64,000 nt of DNA from Serilophus lunatus (GCA_013399895.1 VXBA01011249.1:1203252-1267251), one strand, 5' to 3'; counted from the first letter of the stretch, positions 47,901 through 61,800 are shown. Notes: a model not told the origin generated them from the letters alone. Translations and numbers: made by a program.

Positions 47901-49539
47901 TGCTTGGTAACTAACATATACATTCTCTCTATGCAGTATTACCTTCATGTCATTTAGTGGACCTTCTAGTATAAACAATGTGGATCAAATAGCTTTCTGG
48001 ACTTTATTTGCTTTAATAATGGTTTATACTAACTGTCTCTGGAAAAATTAAAAAAAGTCATGATAATCTATTCACTGAACTGTTAATAACATTAAAATCT
48101 TCAAAATGTTCCTGTATATTTGGTATTCGTGTGTAGAGCTCCAAGAAGCATATGCTTAGAGCCATTCATGCTCTTTCTCTGCAGAGTGTGCATAGCAACT
48201 GCTTGAGACAAATTTTTTCTTGTTTTGAAGCTGCCTCTGTTCCCAAATAAATATTTATACTGGCAGTTACCTCATTTGTTTACCAGCCATTCACAGATTG
48301 GATTGCATTTTAAGAATTAATTTTTACATAAAGATGCTGTTTGTTCTTTGACAGCCGGTTTCTGCATTGCTCCCCTAGATGGCATGTCTAAAAACAATTC
48401 CAGATGGAAATATGCAAGATATTTCTGTGTTCCCCAACAGCTTTAAAAATAGATGCTTCTGCTTCTGGTTCACAGTGGTCTCTATGTGCACCTCTGAGCT
48501 GACCTGAGCTATAAACACTTTATAAATAAAGTATGCTGAGACAGTAGATACACTTCCCTCCCTCCTTTCATTCTTTATTCCCTCAGAGAAAGTAATGCTT
48601 ATGTAGAATAAGAGGATTTTTAGATAAGAATATCTGACAGAGCTTTCTAGTGTGTTTTATTTTTTTCGTCTTTATGAGGAAGTTGTAATCAGAAGACATT
48701 AATTAATCAATCCTCAGCTGACAAACAGCAAATCTCATTGTAATGTACCTGAAGATTTAATTCTGTGGTTTAAGGTAAAACATCCTCTTACATACAAAAG
48801 CATGACTTGTTCAAAGCTACAGAAGCCAGAGCAATGAAATGAAAGCTTTCTTATGGTGTGGAACCATAGAGAACCACAGCAGACCTTACTGTAGCCTGCA
48901 GGCTACTGGAGATGGGGAATCCTACTCCTATTCCTCTCCCATGTACTCTGCGGTACTTGATACAAAATACAAAAAGTCAGCCCTCTGCAGCTTATCTCGT
49001 GGTTAGATTGAGCAAAATAATTTTGGCACATTTCCCACCTAGATTTTAAACAAGCTGTAAAATCTCTGGCATTCTCAAGCAAAGCAATCATCTGTTATAA
49101 CAATATCCCTTATTAATGATTTATTTAAACTTCCTGTTAAAAATAAGGCAATCTGAAAGTCAGCGTTGGCATCTATGCTCACAGCTTGCGCCCATAAGCA
49201 ATTCTTTAAGATGAATCGAGGTAAAACTGTCAACTCTTGGGTTTTTGTTCTTTAAGTGCTAGATAGATAGACTTTGATTTTTTCCTGAATAGTTACTCAA
49301 CAGAAGTGGCTGTTACTTATCAAAAAGTTTTATATCTTGTTTTTATAGTAGTGTTCTTGAGAGCTTTTCGTGGACAGTGTCATAAAATGTGGAATATTTT
49401 CTCAGTGAAAGATAACAGTCAAAACTACAATATTACCCAGTAGGTCTGCAAACTGCTGTCAGCACTCAACTTCTGTGATGGATTAAAGGAAATCTGAAAG
49501 GTCACATGTTATAACATGAACCAAACTCCTAAACTCCTC

Positions 49540-49680
49540 CTTGCTTTTGCAGCCGTGTAGTTAATGGATGTAGAGATGTGTAAAGGCTTCTCAACTGACG
49601 CAAGCTGAGAAAAAATGAGTTCAAACTCGTAGCGATGCCTTCAGACAACTTTCGATTATGACATTTAATGAAAAAGTGGT
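49540..49680. promoter_or_regulatory. Candidate conserved non-coding element (CpG retained)
   Basis: Five CpG dinucleotides lie within about 130 bases of otherwise AT-rich DNA, with ordered, non-repetitive sequence. There is no convincing frame. The call is an inference from CpG survival only. Confidence 0.25.
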
Positions 49681-52600
49681 GTAAAATACAACCTGTATCT
49701 TTCAATGAAGTTGACTGAAAGCCAGGCAGATTAATGGTTCATGAGAAGAAGAATATAAGCATGCTTTCATTGGTTTTGTAGTAATAATGTTGCAGTCATG
49801 AAAGTCTTCTTTTGGAACTTGTTTGAGGCTAAAGGACCATTAGCTGAGGAAACTAGATAGGGACTCATTCTTGCAATAAATCTTTTCAGTGCTAGGGATC
49901 TTTTGCTGCGTGACAGCTAGAAGACTTAATTAAACTACCTCCATTTAATTATTACCTGTAGAGTCTGCTGGGAGTAGGAGGGATGAGGGATCTGTATGTC
50001 AGATGTGGTCCATTTCTGACATAAAGGAAACACACATTTCCTAGGAAGCAACCACAACAGAGAACTGCTTTATAAAATAGCAGGAGTGGAAAGGAATATG
50101 TTAGGTATTATTGGGTTGTTTAGTGAGTTTTCCTTTCTTGAGTGTCTTTAGATTCACCAATGGGGGAAGAAAACTTGGGAAAACAGAAAATGTCAACATA
50201 CAGTTATGAATCATTCTATTATTCTACCGTGAGACCAGCTTTGTACTAAATAAATAGCCTGTGTTTTTTGAGACAGTCCTGTGAGTTTTTCTCCTGATTA
50301 TATTATAGAGTTTGCAAAGAAATTTAATTATATTCTCTAAATCTTTTCCTAAAATAAAATATCTAATAAAATTGTTAGATAACTTAGAAAGGATGTGGTG
50401 AGATTTGATTTTGCTTTGGTTTTACCTGGTTTTGATGAGGGGGTGGGGTGTCCAGAAAGAGTTCCTGCTGTCCTAACTATTTATAAAGTTTAATGAAAGC
50501 TTGGCATTTGAGTTTTGATCGCTTTTGATTTTTAGAAATACTCTTATTTGCAAATGAAATATTTCAACATTATAGAGATAGTATAATTTTGTCTACTGAA
50601 GTTAGATTTTTTTTTTGTCTGAACAGTTTCTTCATTTTGAATATGAAGTGTTTGTCAGAAAACCAGAAAGTTTTCACAGTCTGACATCACAAATATTTAA
50701 GAGGTGATGTTAATTTTGTAAACATCCACTACTTTATGTGTTCCTTGTCTTGCCCCATGCCCTGCCATAAAAGAAAGATACATACAGTGTTACTTCCAAA
50801 GGAAGAAATATTTTTCCCTTATCTTTCCAAGGCTGTAAAAGCAACTCCAGAGATATTTTAAAGGAGATTACAGTACATCTCACTGCAGACTTCAAATGCA
50901 GTTAGCAGATGGCATGCTATCAGTTACAGTGAAATTGACTGACTGTACATGCTATTCTATTCATGCAAGTAGATCACTTTCATGGACAGAGAAGGTAGTA
51001 ATGGCTAACTGCATGAATATAGTCAGATCACTGGAATAAATTACTGAAGATGTAAGAAAAGTTGTGGAAGAATCACAACTGGTATTTTTTCATTATGACA
51101 AATATTAGAGATTTAGAGGTAAAAATATTTTGTGGGAAAAGCTGAAGGTGATGTCATTTCATTTTAAGTACTCAAAGGAGAAAATGGGGAGGCTGATAAA
51201 TCCTGTTAGTCCATTGTCACTGACTGCTAATGATGATGATTTAAAAAAGGATATTAATCAGATAGTCACTTTAAGGTATAAAGAGCAGAGGTCAGTGAGT
51301 AGCACCCACTAAATAAACCTTTTTAACTAAGTTACTGCTTAGTTTCCAGGAAGTTTCATTTAAGAACTTCAGTGTTGCTCAATGCAATTCACCCCAGAGC
51401 CTGAGCAATTACTTGACAGGAATGATAGAACGCATTTTAGGATCACCAAAAAAAACTCAAAAACCCCACCAAAAAAGGAATTAAGAAAATCTAAAATAAT
51501 GCAATGAACTGGATCTTTATTAGGCACAGACTTCTATTCTTAGGCAGTTCTAAGAAGGCTGTAAGAGTTAATTTGCGCTAGTTGTCATTATGCTGTATAC
51601 CGGAATAGTCAGAAAGACAGTTCCTGCTTTCTCGTCAATACAACTTGAAATTTTAGCTATCATTTGCCCTCTTGGCTGTTTATCAACATTGTGAAAGTAC
51701 CACTCACATCTTCCTCCCTCTCTTGAGCCAGCATTCCTGATATGCTCTTTATAGCCCAAATGCCTCGACTGAATCCTAGGCAATCTGAAACCAACTGAAA
51801 AACGTATGTTCATTGCAGGGGGATTTGGATTAGACCCAGCAACAAGAACATTGCAAATTGGGAATGATGTGGAAAAGTGGGTGTCATGGCAGAAATATGT
51901 GCATGGGCGCTTGTGTAAAACCTGTACATAATATACTTCTGCTGTGCTTTCCCAACTACTATTTCTTTTTAGCTGTTTATTTAAAAAGAATGCAATTAAA
52001 ACTTTTAATATTTATTTGATTCATGTTTTCATTTAAAAAGTAAACAGGGAAAATCTGTATAAAGATGTTTTTCTCTTATCTGCAAAAGCAGGTGGAATTT
52101 GAGGGCAGGGAACAATTTGACTGAAGCACTCTTGAGAGAACCACAGGAATATTTTACTTTTGAGAGAATAACTGAAGTGCAAAACTGAATTTGTATCATT
52201 TGAGGAGGATTAATGCTGAATTGTTCAGTGCGTGCTGTATGCAATTAGTGCACGCTGGCCAAGTGATTATTTACACAATAAATCAAGATTTGGCCAAACA
52301 AATCTCTCTTCATGTCACCAATATACTTTGGCTGTGCTTTCTCAACTTCATCCTAAACTTCCCCCTCCCCATGCCTCCTGTTTTCTTTTTTTACTGCAAG
52401 GACTTCTAAATGCCTCTGTGTGTGCTGACAGCACCAGGCATTCATTACTGAGAGACTCGCTGTCGAGACAATGAAACTATGCAGTGCAGGATGGCATTGT
52501 CACTATCTTCTTCAGAGTCTGCCTTCAATATGGGAAAAGTTCTCTAAAACAGCTTCTATCATGGCTTCTTTCATGTTGTTGTGACCTTTTGTTTTTGTGC

Positions 52601-53900
52601 AACTGGAGCTTCATTAGTTTGTTGCTGCATGCACAATTTCCAACGGCTGCTTTGAAGACATGTTAATTATAGTAATAATTTCCAACTCATTTACTAGTCA
52701 TTGCCTATTTTCTTGCATGGCAGAAGTGGAAATAAGATCTTGTCCAAGCCACTCCTCAGTGAACAGTACTGCCTTAAGTAAAATCTCTATCTGGAAATTT
52801 TTTTCTCCAGTAAATTTTGCCAGAAGCCGTCATTTTTCCAAGGTCTGCACAAGTGACTGCATAGTGCAAACACTAATGCTCTAGATCATTTCACGCATTA
52901 GTAATAGGGGGAGTATTTACCCATCAGAAGAAGAAAAAAATCTATTAGATAGAACACTTCATTTACTGAAAGCTAAATAAGCTGTTATTCTGTGCAAGTT
53001 TGCAGTTACAGTGCTTTTCCTTTAAGCTTGTGAACAAGCCTTTGGGCTGCACTGCTTATTTGATCATCATAACCATCAGTAGCTTCACTGTAGAAACTCC
53101 AACAAGAACTCCCTGTTTTGGGGCTTGATTCAGTGAGGAACTGAGTACCACCTGGAAAGTATTTTATGCCCACGGTTTCTGGCTAAGGTAGTTTGAATCG
53201 GCCTAGGCCATTAGCCAGGATTTATCAGGAGAAATATAGGTATCAAGAGGAACCGAAGACGATAGTCATTTGTGAACAAAATTCATGAATACACACTCAT
53301 CTACATTTACATATGCAAATTTGCTAACATAAATACAGACTGGCATGTGTATTCATTATTTATGGACTTAGTCTTGATTTCTGTTTGAATTTAGCCCTTA
53401 GTGGTATCAGTTTCTCTGATTGAATCGTGTTTTGACTATATACAACCAAAACATCTGAGTTCTGGTTCAGTTTTGGTGTTGCATTTGAAGAAGCACACTT
53501 TTTGAAGCTTGATTGAAGCATGCTCAGTTGAGTTATGTACAAAGGAGACATCCTCTTCTAGTTGATCAGTGGGACAGTAATCAAATGTCATCTGCAGTTC
53601 CCTTCTGCTGTTGTATGAAATTGTAAATGGAAAGTAGATCTATGTATGTCCTATGGGTGTCCTTTTTGCAGATGATTGGTGTCTTAAGCTAAAGAACAGC
53701 TAAACTTCAGTATTAGCACTGGTCTGCACTGATCAGCTTGAACAGTTGGATGCAGTGGCATACCAGGTATCTAGTAATTTTGCTCATATTTTATGTTCAA
53801 TTTGTTTTCCTGCACTTGTTTGAATGAGAGTAGTTGTATTAATGGGATGGTGACAAGTTACTTGTATGCTGTAACTGTACAGATTTACTGCCAAAGGTGA
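49681..53900. other. AT-rich stretch without a recognisable gene
   Basis: No gene or transposon is recognised. A C/A tract lies at 51445-51478. The minus-strand frame at 51568-51813 (81 codons) has balanced composition and five CpGs in its region, but no family resemblance. Chance frames of 60 to 80 codons occur around 52190-52880. Confidence 0.5.
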
Positions 53901-54260
53901 CCACATTGTCACCTTAGTGCTTCTAATGGTGGCAAGCCTGTTGCTGAGAAATGGGGAGATTCCTTCTTCAGCTAAGATGGTCCAACAGTGCTTTTACATT
54001 GGATGCTTGGGTAATTCCAGTTCAAGAAAGATCGTTGTGATTAACTACTCTGAACACTGGTGGTGGGAGAGGAGTCGTGGCTTTGGAATGCCTCCAGCAG
54101 GAGTCCACTGTAGCCATGACTTTGACACTGTGCAGGCCCTGCACTTAGTAGCGTACAACATTTGTTTAGGCACTCTCTCAAATGAAAGGGAAATGCTCAG
54201 TGAGGCAGATCGTATATTACACACTTCAGTGACAGCTCATTTGTCACAGAACTCGTAACT
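53901..54260 (+). other. Orphan open frame region (113 codons), coding status unknown
   Basis: The plus-strand frame at 53917-54258 runs 113 codons with balanced composition and includes SEHWWWERSRGFGMPPAG in its middle. The region has five CpGs in about 300 bases, more than its flanks. I see no known domain, signal peptide or clear splice sites and do not recognise the family. It may be chance, an exon or an old repeat. It is not called as a gene. Confidence 0.2.
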
Positions 54261-54629
54261 GAGCAAATGGTAACGCTTTCTTTAGAAATGAAGGGTTTTT
54301 TAGTAATTTATTTTTTTTATTAATGAATAAATGAATTCTTAACTTTTTAATTTCTGATTACTTGCATGAATGGAATTTGTTTTTAATTAAAATCACAACT
54401 CACATTAAATGAAGGAATCTCTAACACTTCCTAGTTCAACCGTGCCAGAAGCTTTTCAAATACTGTAATTTTTTTTCAGATTTAGAAGTCTCTGCTTTTT
54501 AATCACGTGTAAGGACTTCAAAGGGCTTTAGTAACAGTTACTGAAAGCCAGCACAGAATTTTATCTAGAATTTTAGAAGAAGATTACAACAAGTTTTTAT
54601 TTTTGAGTGGTGGTTTATTGTTTGTGAAC
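54261..54629. other. AT-rich spacer
   Basis: The spacer holds AT-rich sequence with T runs and no recognisable feature, up to the CR1 copy at 54630. Confidence 0.55.
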
Positions 54630-55194
54630 AGAGGGACAAACTTACACGAAAGACTGAGGTGATCCTGCCACTCTACTCAGCCCTTATGAGGCATCTGGAG
54701 TACTGTACCCAGTTCTGGGCTCTTCAGTACCAGAGAGACGTGGACCTCCCAGAGCAGGTCCATTGGAGGACAGCTGTATCAAAGATGATTAAGGAACTTG
54801 AGCATCTCTCTTATGAGGAAAGGCTGAGGGAGCTGTGCCTGTTCAGCCTTGAGAAGAATAGACTGAGAGGGTGAGCTCACCAATGTTTCTAAGTATCTGA
54901 AGGAGGGATGTCAAGAGGATGGATCCAGGCTCTTCTCAGTTGTTCCAAGCAGTACAATAAGAGGCAAAGAGCAGAAACTAATGCACAGGAAGAACTTCTT
55001 TACTGTGTGGGTGACCAAGCATTGGAAGAGGTTTCCCAGAGACATTGTGGACTCTCTGTCACTGAAGATATTCAAGAACCATCTGGATGCAGTCCTGTGC
55101 CATGTGCTCTAGGATGACCCTGCTTGACCAGGGAGGTTGAACCAGAGAACCCACTGTGGTCCTTTCCAACATGACCCATTCTGTGATTCTGTGA
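54630..55194 (+). mobile_element. CR1 LINE, 5'-truncated 3' end
   Basis: The copy begins in the C-terminal reverse-transcriptase region. The frame at 54659-54874 reads ILPLYSALMRHLEYCTQFWA and later LEHLSYEERLRELCLFSLEK, both standard CR1 sequence. A frameshift follows, and other frames continue with GSRLFSVVPSSTIRG and HRKNFFTVWVTKHWKRFPRD. It ends with CCTTTCCAACATGACCC and the octamers ATTCTGTG (55178-55185) and ATTCTGTG (55186-55193). The ending differs from the ATTCTATG of the copy at 39777-40729, so the two belong to different CR1 subfamilies. It is inactive. Confidence 0.92.
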
Positions 55195-55820
55195 AAGACA
55201 AGTTTTAAAAGGATAATTTCTTGTCTCAAGTAAAAATTATTCTAAATTTTATGATTTTATAAAACTTATATGTTTTTATAAAATTGTTAATTGTACTGTA
55301 GCAAATTTCTTGCCGTTTCAGGTGGCTGTCCAATCTTTTTTGGGAACTGAAAACTGGGAGGGAAGCTAGATATTCCTTTTCTTTGTCTCTGAAAGCGAGT
55401 TGATATTTGCACAGAGTGCGTGATGGCACAGCTGGGTACAGGGTGAAGGTTGCTTTTGGTGAACTGCAGTTCAGAGTTGCCCAGGCCCAACTTCTGTGTA
55501 TGATACTGGTGATATTTCCACAGGCACAGACCACTATGCAGACTGGCATTACATCTGTGGCAGATCAATGCAGAGGTTGTGGAAGAGGGACATTTGTGGG
55601 AGTGGCAAAGGAAGTTGTGTTTGTGCACAGTTGTCCAGCAACATCTGTGCCATCTCTGTGACCGTAAGACTGCACAGAACAAATATAGATGCACTAGCTA
55701 TTTTCTGTCAGACCAGTTCCAAAACCCTGCTATTTCTAATTTTAGTCATATATATATTGATGGGAGGAAGCGGGGAGCAGGGGGAAGAGCATTCTTTATC
55801 TAGCATAACTCCATGAGAAT
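55195..55820. other. Moderately GC region with open frames on both strands
   Basis: Directly after the CR1 end, frames are open on both strands: minus 55287-55694 (135 codons) and 55226-55549 (107), plus 55496-55816 (106), 55407-55661 (84) and 55579-55803 (74). Mutual overlap in five frames points to a composition with few stops and not to one gene. I recognise no family. It may be an old repeat or a non-coding transcript. Confidence 0.3.
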
Positions 55821-58800
55821 ACTTTTGCAGGTCTGACCCAAGGTGTGTATATGAATACACACCTTTGTTATCAGGAAATAGTTTTCATCATTTTCTCTAG
55901 TGGTAGTTTATGCATGTTAAATCACATCAAAAGTGTGTAGTCATTTGGATTCTCATGGCAATATGTTGTCCACTGCTTTAGAGTTTTGTCCCTTGGGAAT
56001 CCCAAATGGGGTGCTTGTTGCCTCATGTCTCTAAAGAACAGAAATTCAGTCATTGACAGAATATTAAATACATCTTTTCCCCCCCCCCCTTCTGTGTAAA
56101 AAAAGATTTGTGTTTTATTTTCCCTCCAAACAGAGTTTTTGATTGCTGTCTTGGAAAACAGCAGTCTGTATAGATAAAAATATCTGTACTCGCATAAATA
56201 AATTCCCACCTTGAGAAAAATTCTGGCCCAGCTATGCCAAGCTGTGCAATTTGACAAGGGACTGATTTCAGTTTGCTACAGAGCTAAAAAAAGAAGCCAG
56301 GTGAAACAACTGAATGCTGACATTTGAGTAGGAGTAATAAATCAAACTGGTGGGTGGGGGGAAAGGAATGTTCCTTTCACCAGAAGGAAGCCTGTTTTTT
56401 CTGTGTGAAAATGAGATGCATTTGCAAAGGCTGGCTTATTCACACTCTGAATCATTTCATAGTAAAGAAATGACTAAACAAACAAAAAGATATAATTACA
56501 GCCTGTAAGTTCAGGAGTTTACCAGTGTCACAAATATCAAACTCATTAGAGGTTGGAAATATTTAATAAAATAATTATCTTTTTTCTGTGTCCTGGTAAT
56601 CCCTACACTTGTATTGCTGTCACAGCTCTATTTAATATCCATTTTTGCTAGTAAGAGCTTTTGTTGAAAACTGAATTGAGTAATCTCAAATTTAGTTGTT
56701 AGCTGAGGGATATCCCTTGGTGAACATTAATTTCATGCGTGTTTGTTTCTGGCAGGAGAGGTTTGTTTCTGTGTGGTGAGATCATATCTCTGCAGGAAAC
56801 TTGCACAGGTTGAGGCAAGGGAGAAGTGAGGGGTAAAAAGATGTAGTAACTTTGAAATGGTAGCATAACACAAGCTTTTCATAGAAGCTAGTAAGTGAAT
56901 CAACTTTATGGTACACAAACGATTTGTTGCTTTTGGAAGATTTTATTAATCAGGTGTCTGTTTCTGTCCCACCCTACTCTTTACCTCTGAGGTCTTTGTT
57001 CAGTTCTTTATTACTGGGCTAGAGATTACTCCTGTAAAGCTGTAATGATTTTCCAATTTATCCTTAGGGAGGTAACTGTCATTGTCAGAGGGAACTTCTT
57101 TTCCTGAACAGATAAATTTTTTTGTTGGACCTATGTAGTGCATACAGATAATACCTCTTGATGTTTTCCTCCCACAATTCCTCCCTCTCATGCAGTAGGA
57201 GCTAGAGTTAGGGATGATTTTCCATTATCTGGTGTAGTAAGTGCCATCATAAATTTTAGGCTCTTAGGCTGAATATCCAAACACAACTTATGTGTCCATA
57301 GGAGTGAATGAGAAGTTACCTTTCAAAAGACAACTACAAAAAGAAAATAATAATAAAAACTACTTTCTGATGCATAGGAGAATATTTGAACTCAGATATG
57401 AACTTTCTTGAAATAACTGATAGCCTGATTGAAATTTTCTTCACATCTCCAGTGATGGGTTGTTGAAATATGTTCACTATGTGTTGAGTTTACCAAAATT
57501 TATTGTAACTTTGGCACTATTACCCACAGGTGAATTATCCAAATGACATATAAATTGTGTCTCATTTCCAAACTGGGTTTGGAAGGCTTTGTATATGAAT
57601 AATGAACTATTTTAATATATGCTGTGCAAAAATGACTGTGAAATTCGTTTTTTACTGTTATTGGTTGGATTTATAGGAGTACTTCTGTGCTAGGTGACCC
57701 AATGCAGTTCAGCTGCTGGCTTACAGGAAGATTTTCAGCTCACTGCTTTTCTCATGAAAGAATTGTTGCCATTGAATACATTGAATCTGTATGATAGAAG
57801 ATAACAGAGCTGAAGGTTGCATAACCTGCAACCTTGCTTGTGACATTTCAAGGACTGATATGAATTATGGTAATATTAAGTCATGGTTATTTTTGCACAG
57901 AGATAAACGTATGTAAGACTTCAGTGCATAGATGGACTATATATATATATAAGAAAACTTGTGGAAGAGTCAAGTGACAAATGGGTCTGAAGATTACTTG
58001 AAAATATAGCCAGATGCCACTAGCTAGGATTGCAGTTTTATGTTACATCTACCTGGTGCTCCAAGGACTCCTGAAATTAAAATTTCCCTTCATGTGTGTG
58101 TGTGTGCACTCCAGTTCATAGACTGATAACAGTATATAATGTGATTTTTAAAATTAATTTTAAGGAGTTATGTGAGTCTTATGTGGATTATAATATTTAT
58201 TGTGATTACAAAAATGAGAGAAAGGTAAAGGGAAAACATATTTTACAGAAGACTGCCAATCTGCTCTCCAAGAAATAATATATGAATATTAGCAAAATGT
58301 GCAGTATAATAACACTCCCCTCTGATAAGAAGCAGATGAGATGCTACAGTGTTGCAACTGTAGCCAGAGCAGTTTCAGTTGCACTCATTGTTTGACAATA
58401 ATAAATGTAGATACTCTAAGGTAGACTGCTTCACCAAATTTTTGTCTAAGAGATGGCTAGGAAAATCTGTTCACAGGACTCCCCAGACCTGTTCCAGATC
58501 CTCACTCTGAACCTGGCCCAGATCTGATAGAGATCTGGAATCTGTTAATGTGTGCAGAAAGTCATAACCAAATAAGGTAATTGATATATTTTTTTCAATA
58601 AACAGATCTTCCTCTGAGCAATTAAAAAAATGTCACTGTACTGTACTTTCTTCAAATTCTATTGAGAGAGCACTGTAATTTGGTAGTGTCTAACTTAGTG
58701 TTCAGGTGCCACATGTAGAAGTAAGGACATTAAAGTTGCCTAATATTTATAATAACCTACCTTCCCTTGCTTATAATATTGCCAAATTTTAGTCATTTCA

Positions 58801-61800
58801 GTTAATATTTTCTGTACAGAATATTTACTTCAGCCTAAATTATTTTGGAAAATGCTCGGCAAGAACGGTGCAGCCACTGTTGAGAAAGCATCAGGGGAGG
58901 CTAGTTTACCTAGGTTTACAGATATGTCAATAGTACACTGAAAAATTCTAGTAACTTCATGCTTTTAGGCATATGGGGAGGTCAGAATTTCACGGTCTTT
59001 AATGTCTTTTGTTATTCTGTGAGAAAGCCAAGGAGTTCCGTCCAAATTGCAAGCTTCTTAAAATTTCACATTTGTACATATCCTATTGAGGTTTGCTAGA
59101 GTTTGGCAGCTTCATCGTCTGAAGGATCCATTCCTGTTAAACATATCTTGGCCCCTATATTTTTCTAATCTGCTAACTAGACTGTGTATCTGCTTCACAG
59201 CCAAAATTTGTATTCTAGTTGAGGGCTCTAAGAGGCAATCGGGATTTTTCACTCTTTTTTCTTCTTCCATAGCTGCTCAAAATCACTGTAATGCAAGTCA
59301 CAAAAGCATAGATTTTGTTCTTAATGGAAAACAGGGTTATATCCCAGTAAAAGACCCATTCCATGTTACCAGTTGTATAGCAAATATTACCATGCTGTGG
59401 CCTAACTTGACTGGGCATATTGATTAACATAGTTAATAGTTAATAGAATTCCAGCCTGGATTACACTTGTTTACTCTTGAAATTTACATATAAACCCCAC
59501 CTGTACATATAGGTTTTTGACACTGTTATTTGCATGAGTAAATATGTGTTGCTCAGTGGTATTTTGATTCATTGCGACTCTTGAACAACCATGTTTGTGG
59601 TAATTGTACCATCTGGTAGTCTGAATTCATAGGCAAAAGCATGCCTGGAGCACTGAAGGGTAAATCATCTCTCTGAGGTTTAAATAATTTATATAAAGCA
59701 GTCTGGCCATGATACATACTTTCTACTCCAAGTCTGCTCCAAGTCCCATCTAAGGCTGGGAATTGGGAACATGCTTTACTTGCAAGATACTACCGATTTC
59801 TGTGTGTTTTCCAACCCACGCTGAAGTTTTTAATTTTAATTGAAGGAGAAAGAGTGAAGATTTTCATGGCAAGAGAGCTTTTTCATGACATGCGCGTGGG
59901 GATAGTGGGCAAATAGAAAGCCACAGATACTCTGAAGACACAAACTAACAATCCTATTTTCTATAACTACTCTGCAGCGTGCAGTTCAGAAAGCTTCATG
60001 TAACAGCTCTCTTCTACACAGTCTTGGTTCCATTGTGACAGCAGAGTTCTTTGAAAAAGTATCAAGCAGTCTAAATTTCAGCTGAATACACATCTCTAAC
60101 AAAAAAAAAAATCCATTTGTTTTCTTTCTTAATGGCCAGCCATTAGAGATTCTGAAAATAGAATGCATTTCGAAAGTAGTTTAAGAGCCACTTTCATCAA
60201 TCTTTATTATTTATTCGTTGACTCAGATGACAGATCTGAGCTACTTTATAGTTGAAGGTGTGGCTGATGGTTTGTGTGCCCTTTTTGACCTTGTCAAGGG
60301 CAAACACAGTTTAAAGTTGTTTATAAACTATAAATCTCATGGTAAAGAATGATGTGTGCAGTATACTTCTTAAATGATTAAAAGTACGTTGTGTAAACAG
60401 GATACTGCAGTGGGGAAGTCTCTGAAGAGTGCAATTCTACTTCTCAGATTATTCTGAATGGACATGTAGTACATCTGATAATTAAAAAAAGATTTCTGTC
60501 ACTACACTTGGTAATGGCGGCAATACTTTTGTATTATCTGTATGTAGCAGTGAACCTACTATGAGATCTTGATGTTGACAATTTTAAAGAAATTGAATGA
60601 AAAGAAAGTTTGGTTAACAATCCGAGAAAACTGCTCATAATGATCAAAACGCTCTGTTCCTCACTTCCTGAGCGTTTAGAAGCATGTGTAAGAGCAGGTT
60701 GTGATGGCTAGGATGCTTAATCTCAAATTGGATGCCTATAGCTGTTAAACATTTGCCCTTTAATTATACTGATTCCAAGACCTGATTTGCCTCTGCTGAA
60801 ATTTATAGCAGTGGACATACTACTCCACAATTTATTCATACATTATAGTGTTTGAGTGTAATTGATGTATGAAGGCTGTGATACTGATTGCTACACCATG
60901 CTCAACTTAGACAAGGCTGAACGTGATTAGAGTATTTGGGAAAACTATTTGCAGTGCTTTTTTTGAAGCAAAGACTATCAATCACAGGACTTGCAACTCT
61001 TGGAAAAACAAGCTGTACACAATACTGAATGGATTTGCTGTGGCATGCAGATAAACTTTCTAGCTTATTCTATTCATGTATCACAAGATTATACAAATTA
61101 CTATGAAGATATTGGAAAGTTTTGATCCTAGAGAGCTTAAGCTGTTTGCAAAATGGTACAGAACAGTACAGTTTTGGCACTCTAAAACTTCTATGACAAA
61201 GCGGTGAAAAAATTAGGTATTTGGTAGTGTGATGAAATAGAAACAAAAATAATTGCCTGCTGACATTGGTATTGTAAGATCACATTTCATGTCAACATAA
61301 TAGAGCATTTGCTTCTCTACTTCCTACATAAGGTTCTAAGTCTTGTCCTTGTTTAAGACTTTCTAATACTGTTTTTGAATGGCATTTTATAATCCTCTGT
61401 TCCTACTCTCTCCACCCCAATGACAGTTTACCCACTAGATTTTACTAAAAATAGAGGAAAAAACTCATGAAAATCTGGCACTGTGGAAACTGAGGGAAAT
61501 TTAATTCCCCACTAATTTATTTATTTCATTGCAAAAGTAGAACTAAATGGCAGAGACTTGTACACAGTTCCTCCATTTGCACATTTAGAGTATTGCTCTG
61601 GTACTAGGAAATTAACTAGAAAATTAGGATGTGAGTCTGCATTTCTTCAGACACGTGAAGAGATGGGATATGGACTTTAAACTGAGTTCTACTCATATTA
61701 TTATTTTAAACTTTCATGTATAACTTTTACTAATTTCTGGAATAAGTTTACAAGGGCATTTCAAAGACAAAGTTATATTTTAACAGTTTCAGAGTCTCTT

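Larger units (their letters stand above)
40730..49539. other. AT-rich stretch without a recognisable gene
   Basis: No gene or transposon is recognised in these 8.8 kb. Noted items are a palindromic hairpin at 41871-41887, a G-rich tract at 41933-41951, and ordered single-copy-looking sequence at about 48300-48440. Open frames are 60 to 86 codons and overlap one another, for example at 43789-44049. Confidence 0.55.

Noticed and set aside
59086..59427. 113-codon plus-strand frame
   Set aside because: It overlaps a 71-codon minus-strand frame and shows no family resemblance or conserved motif.
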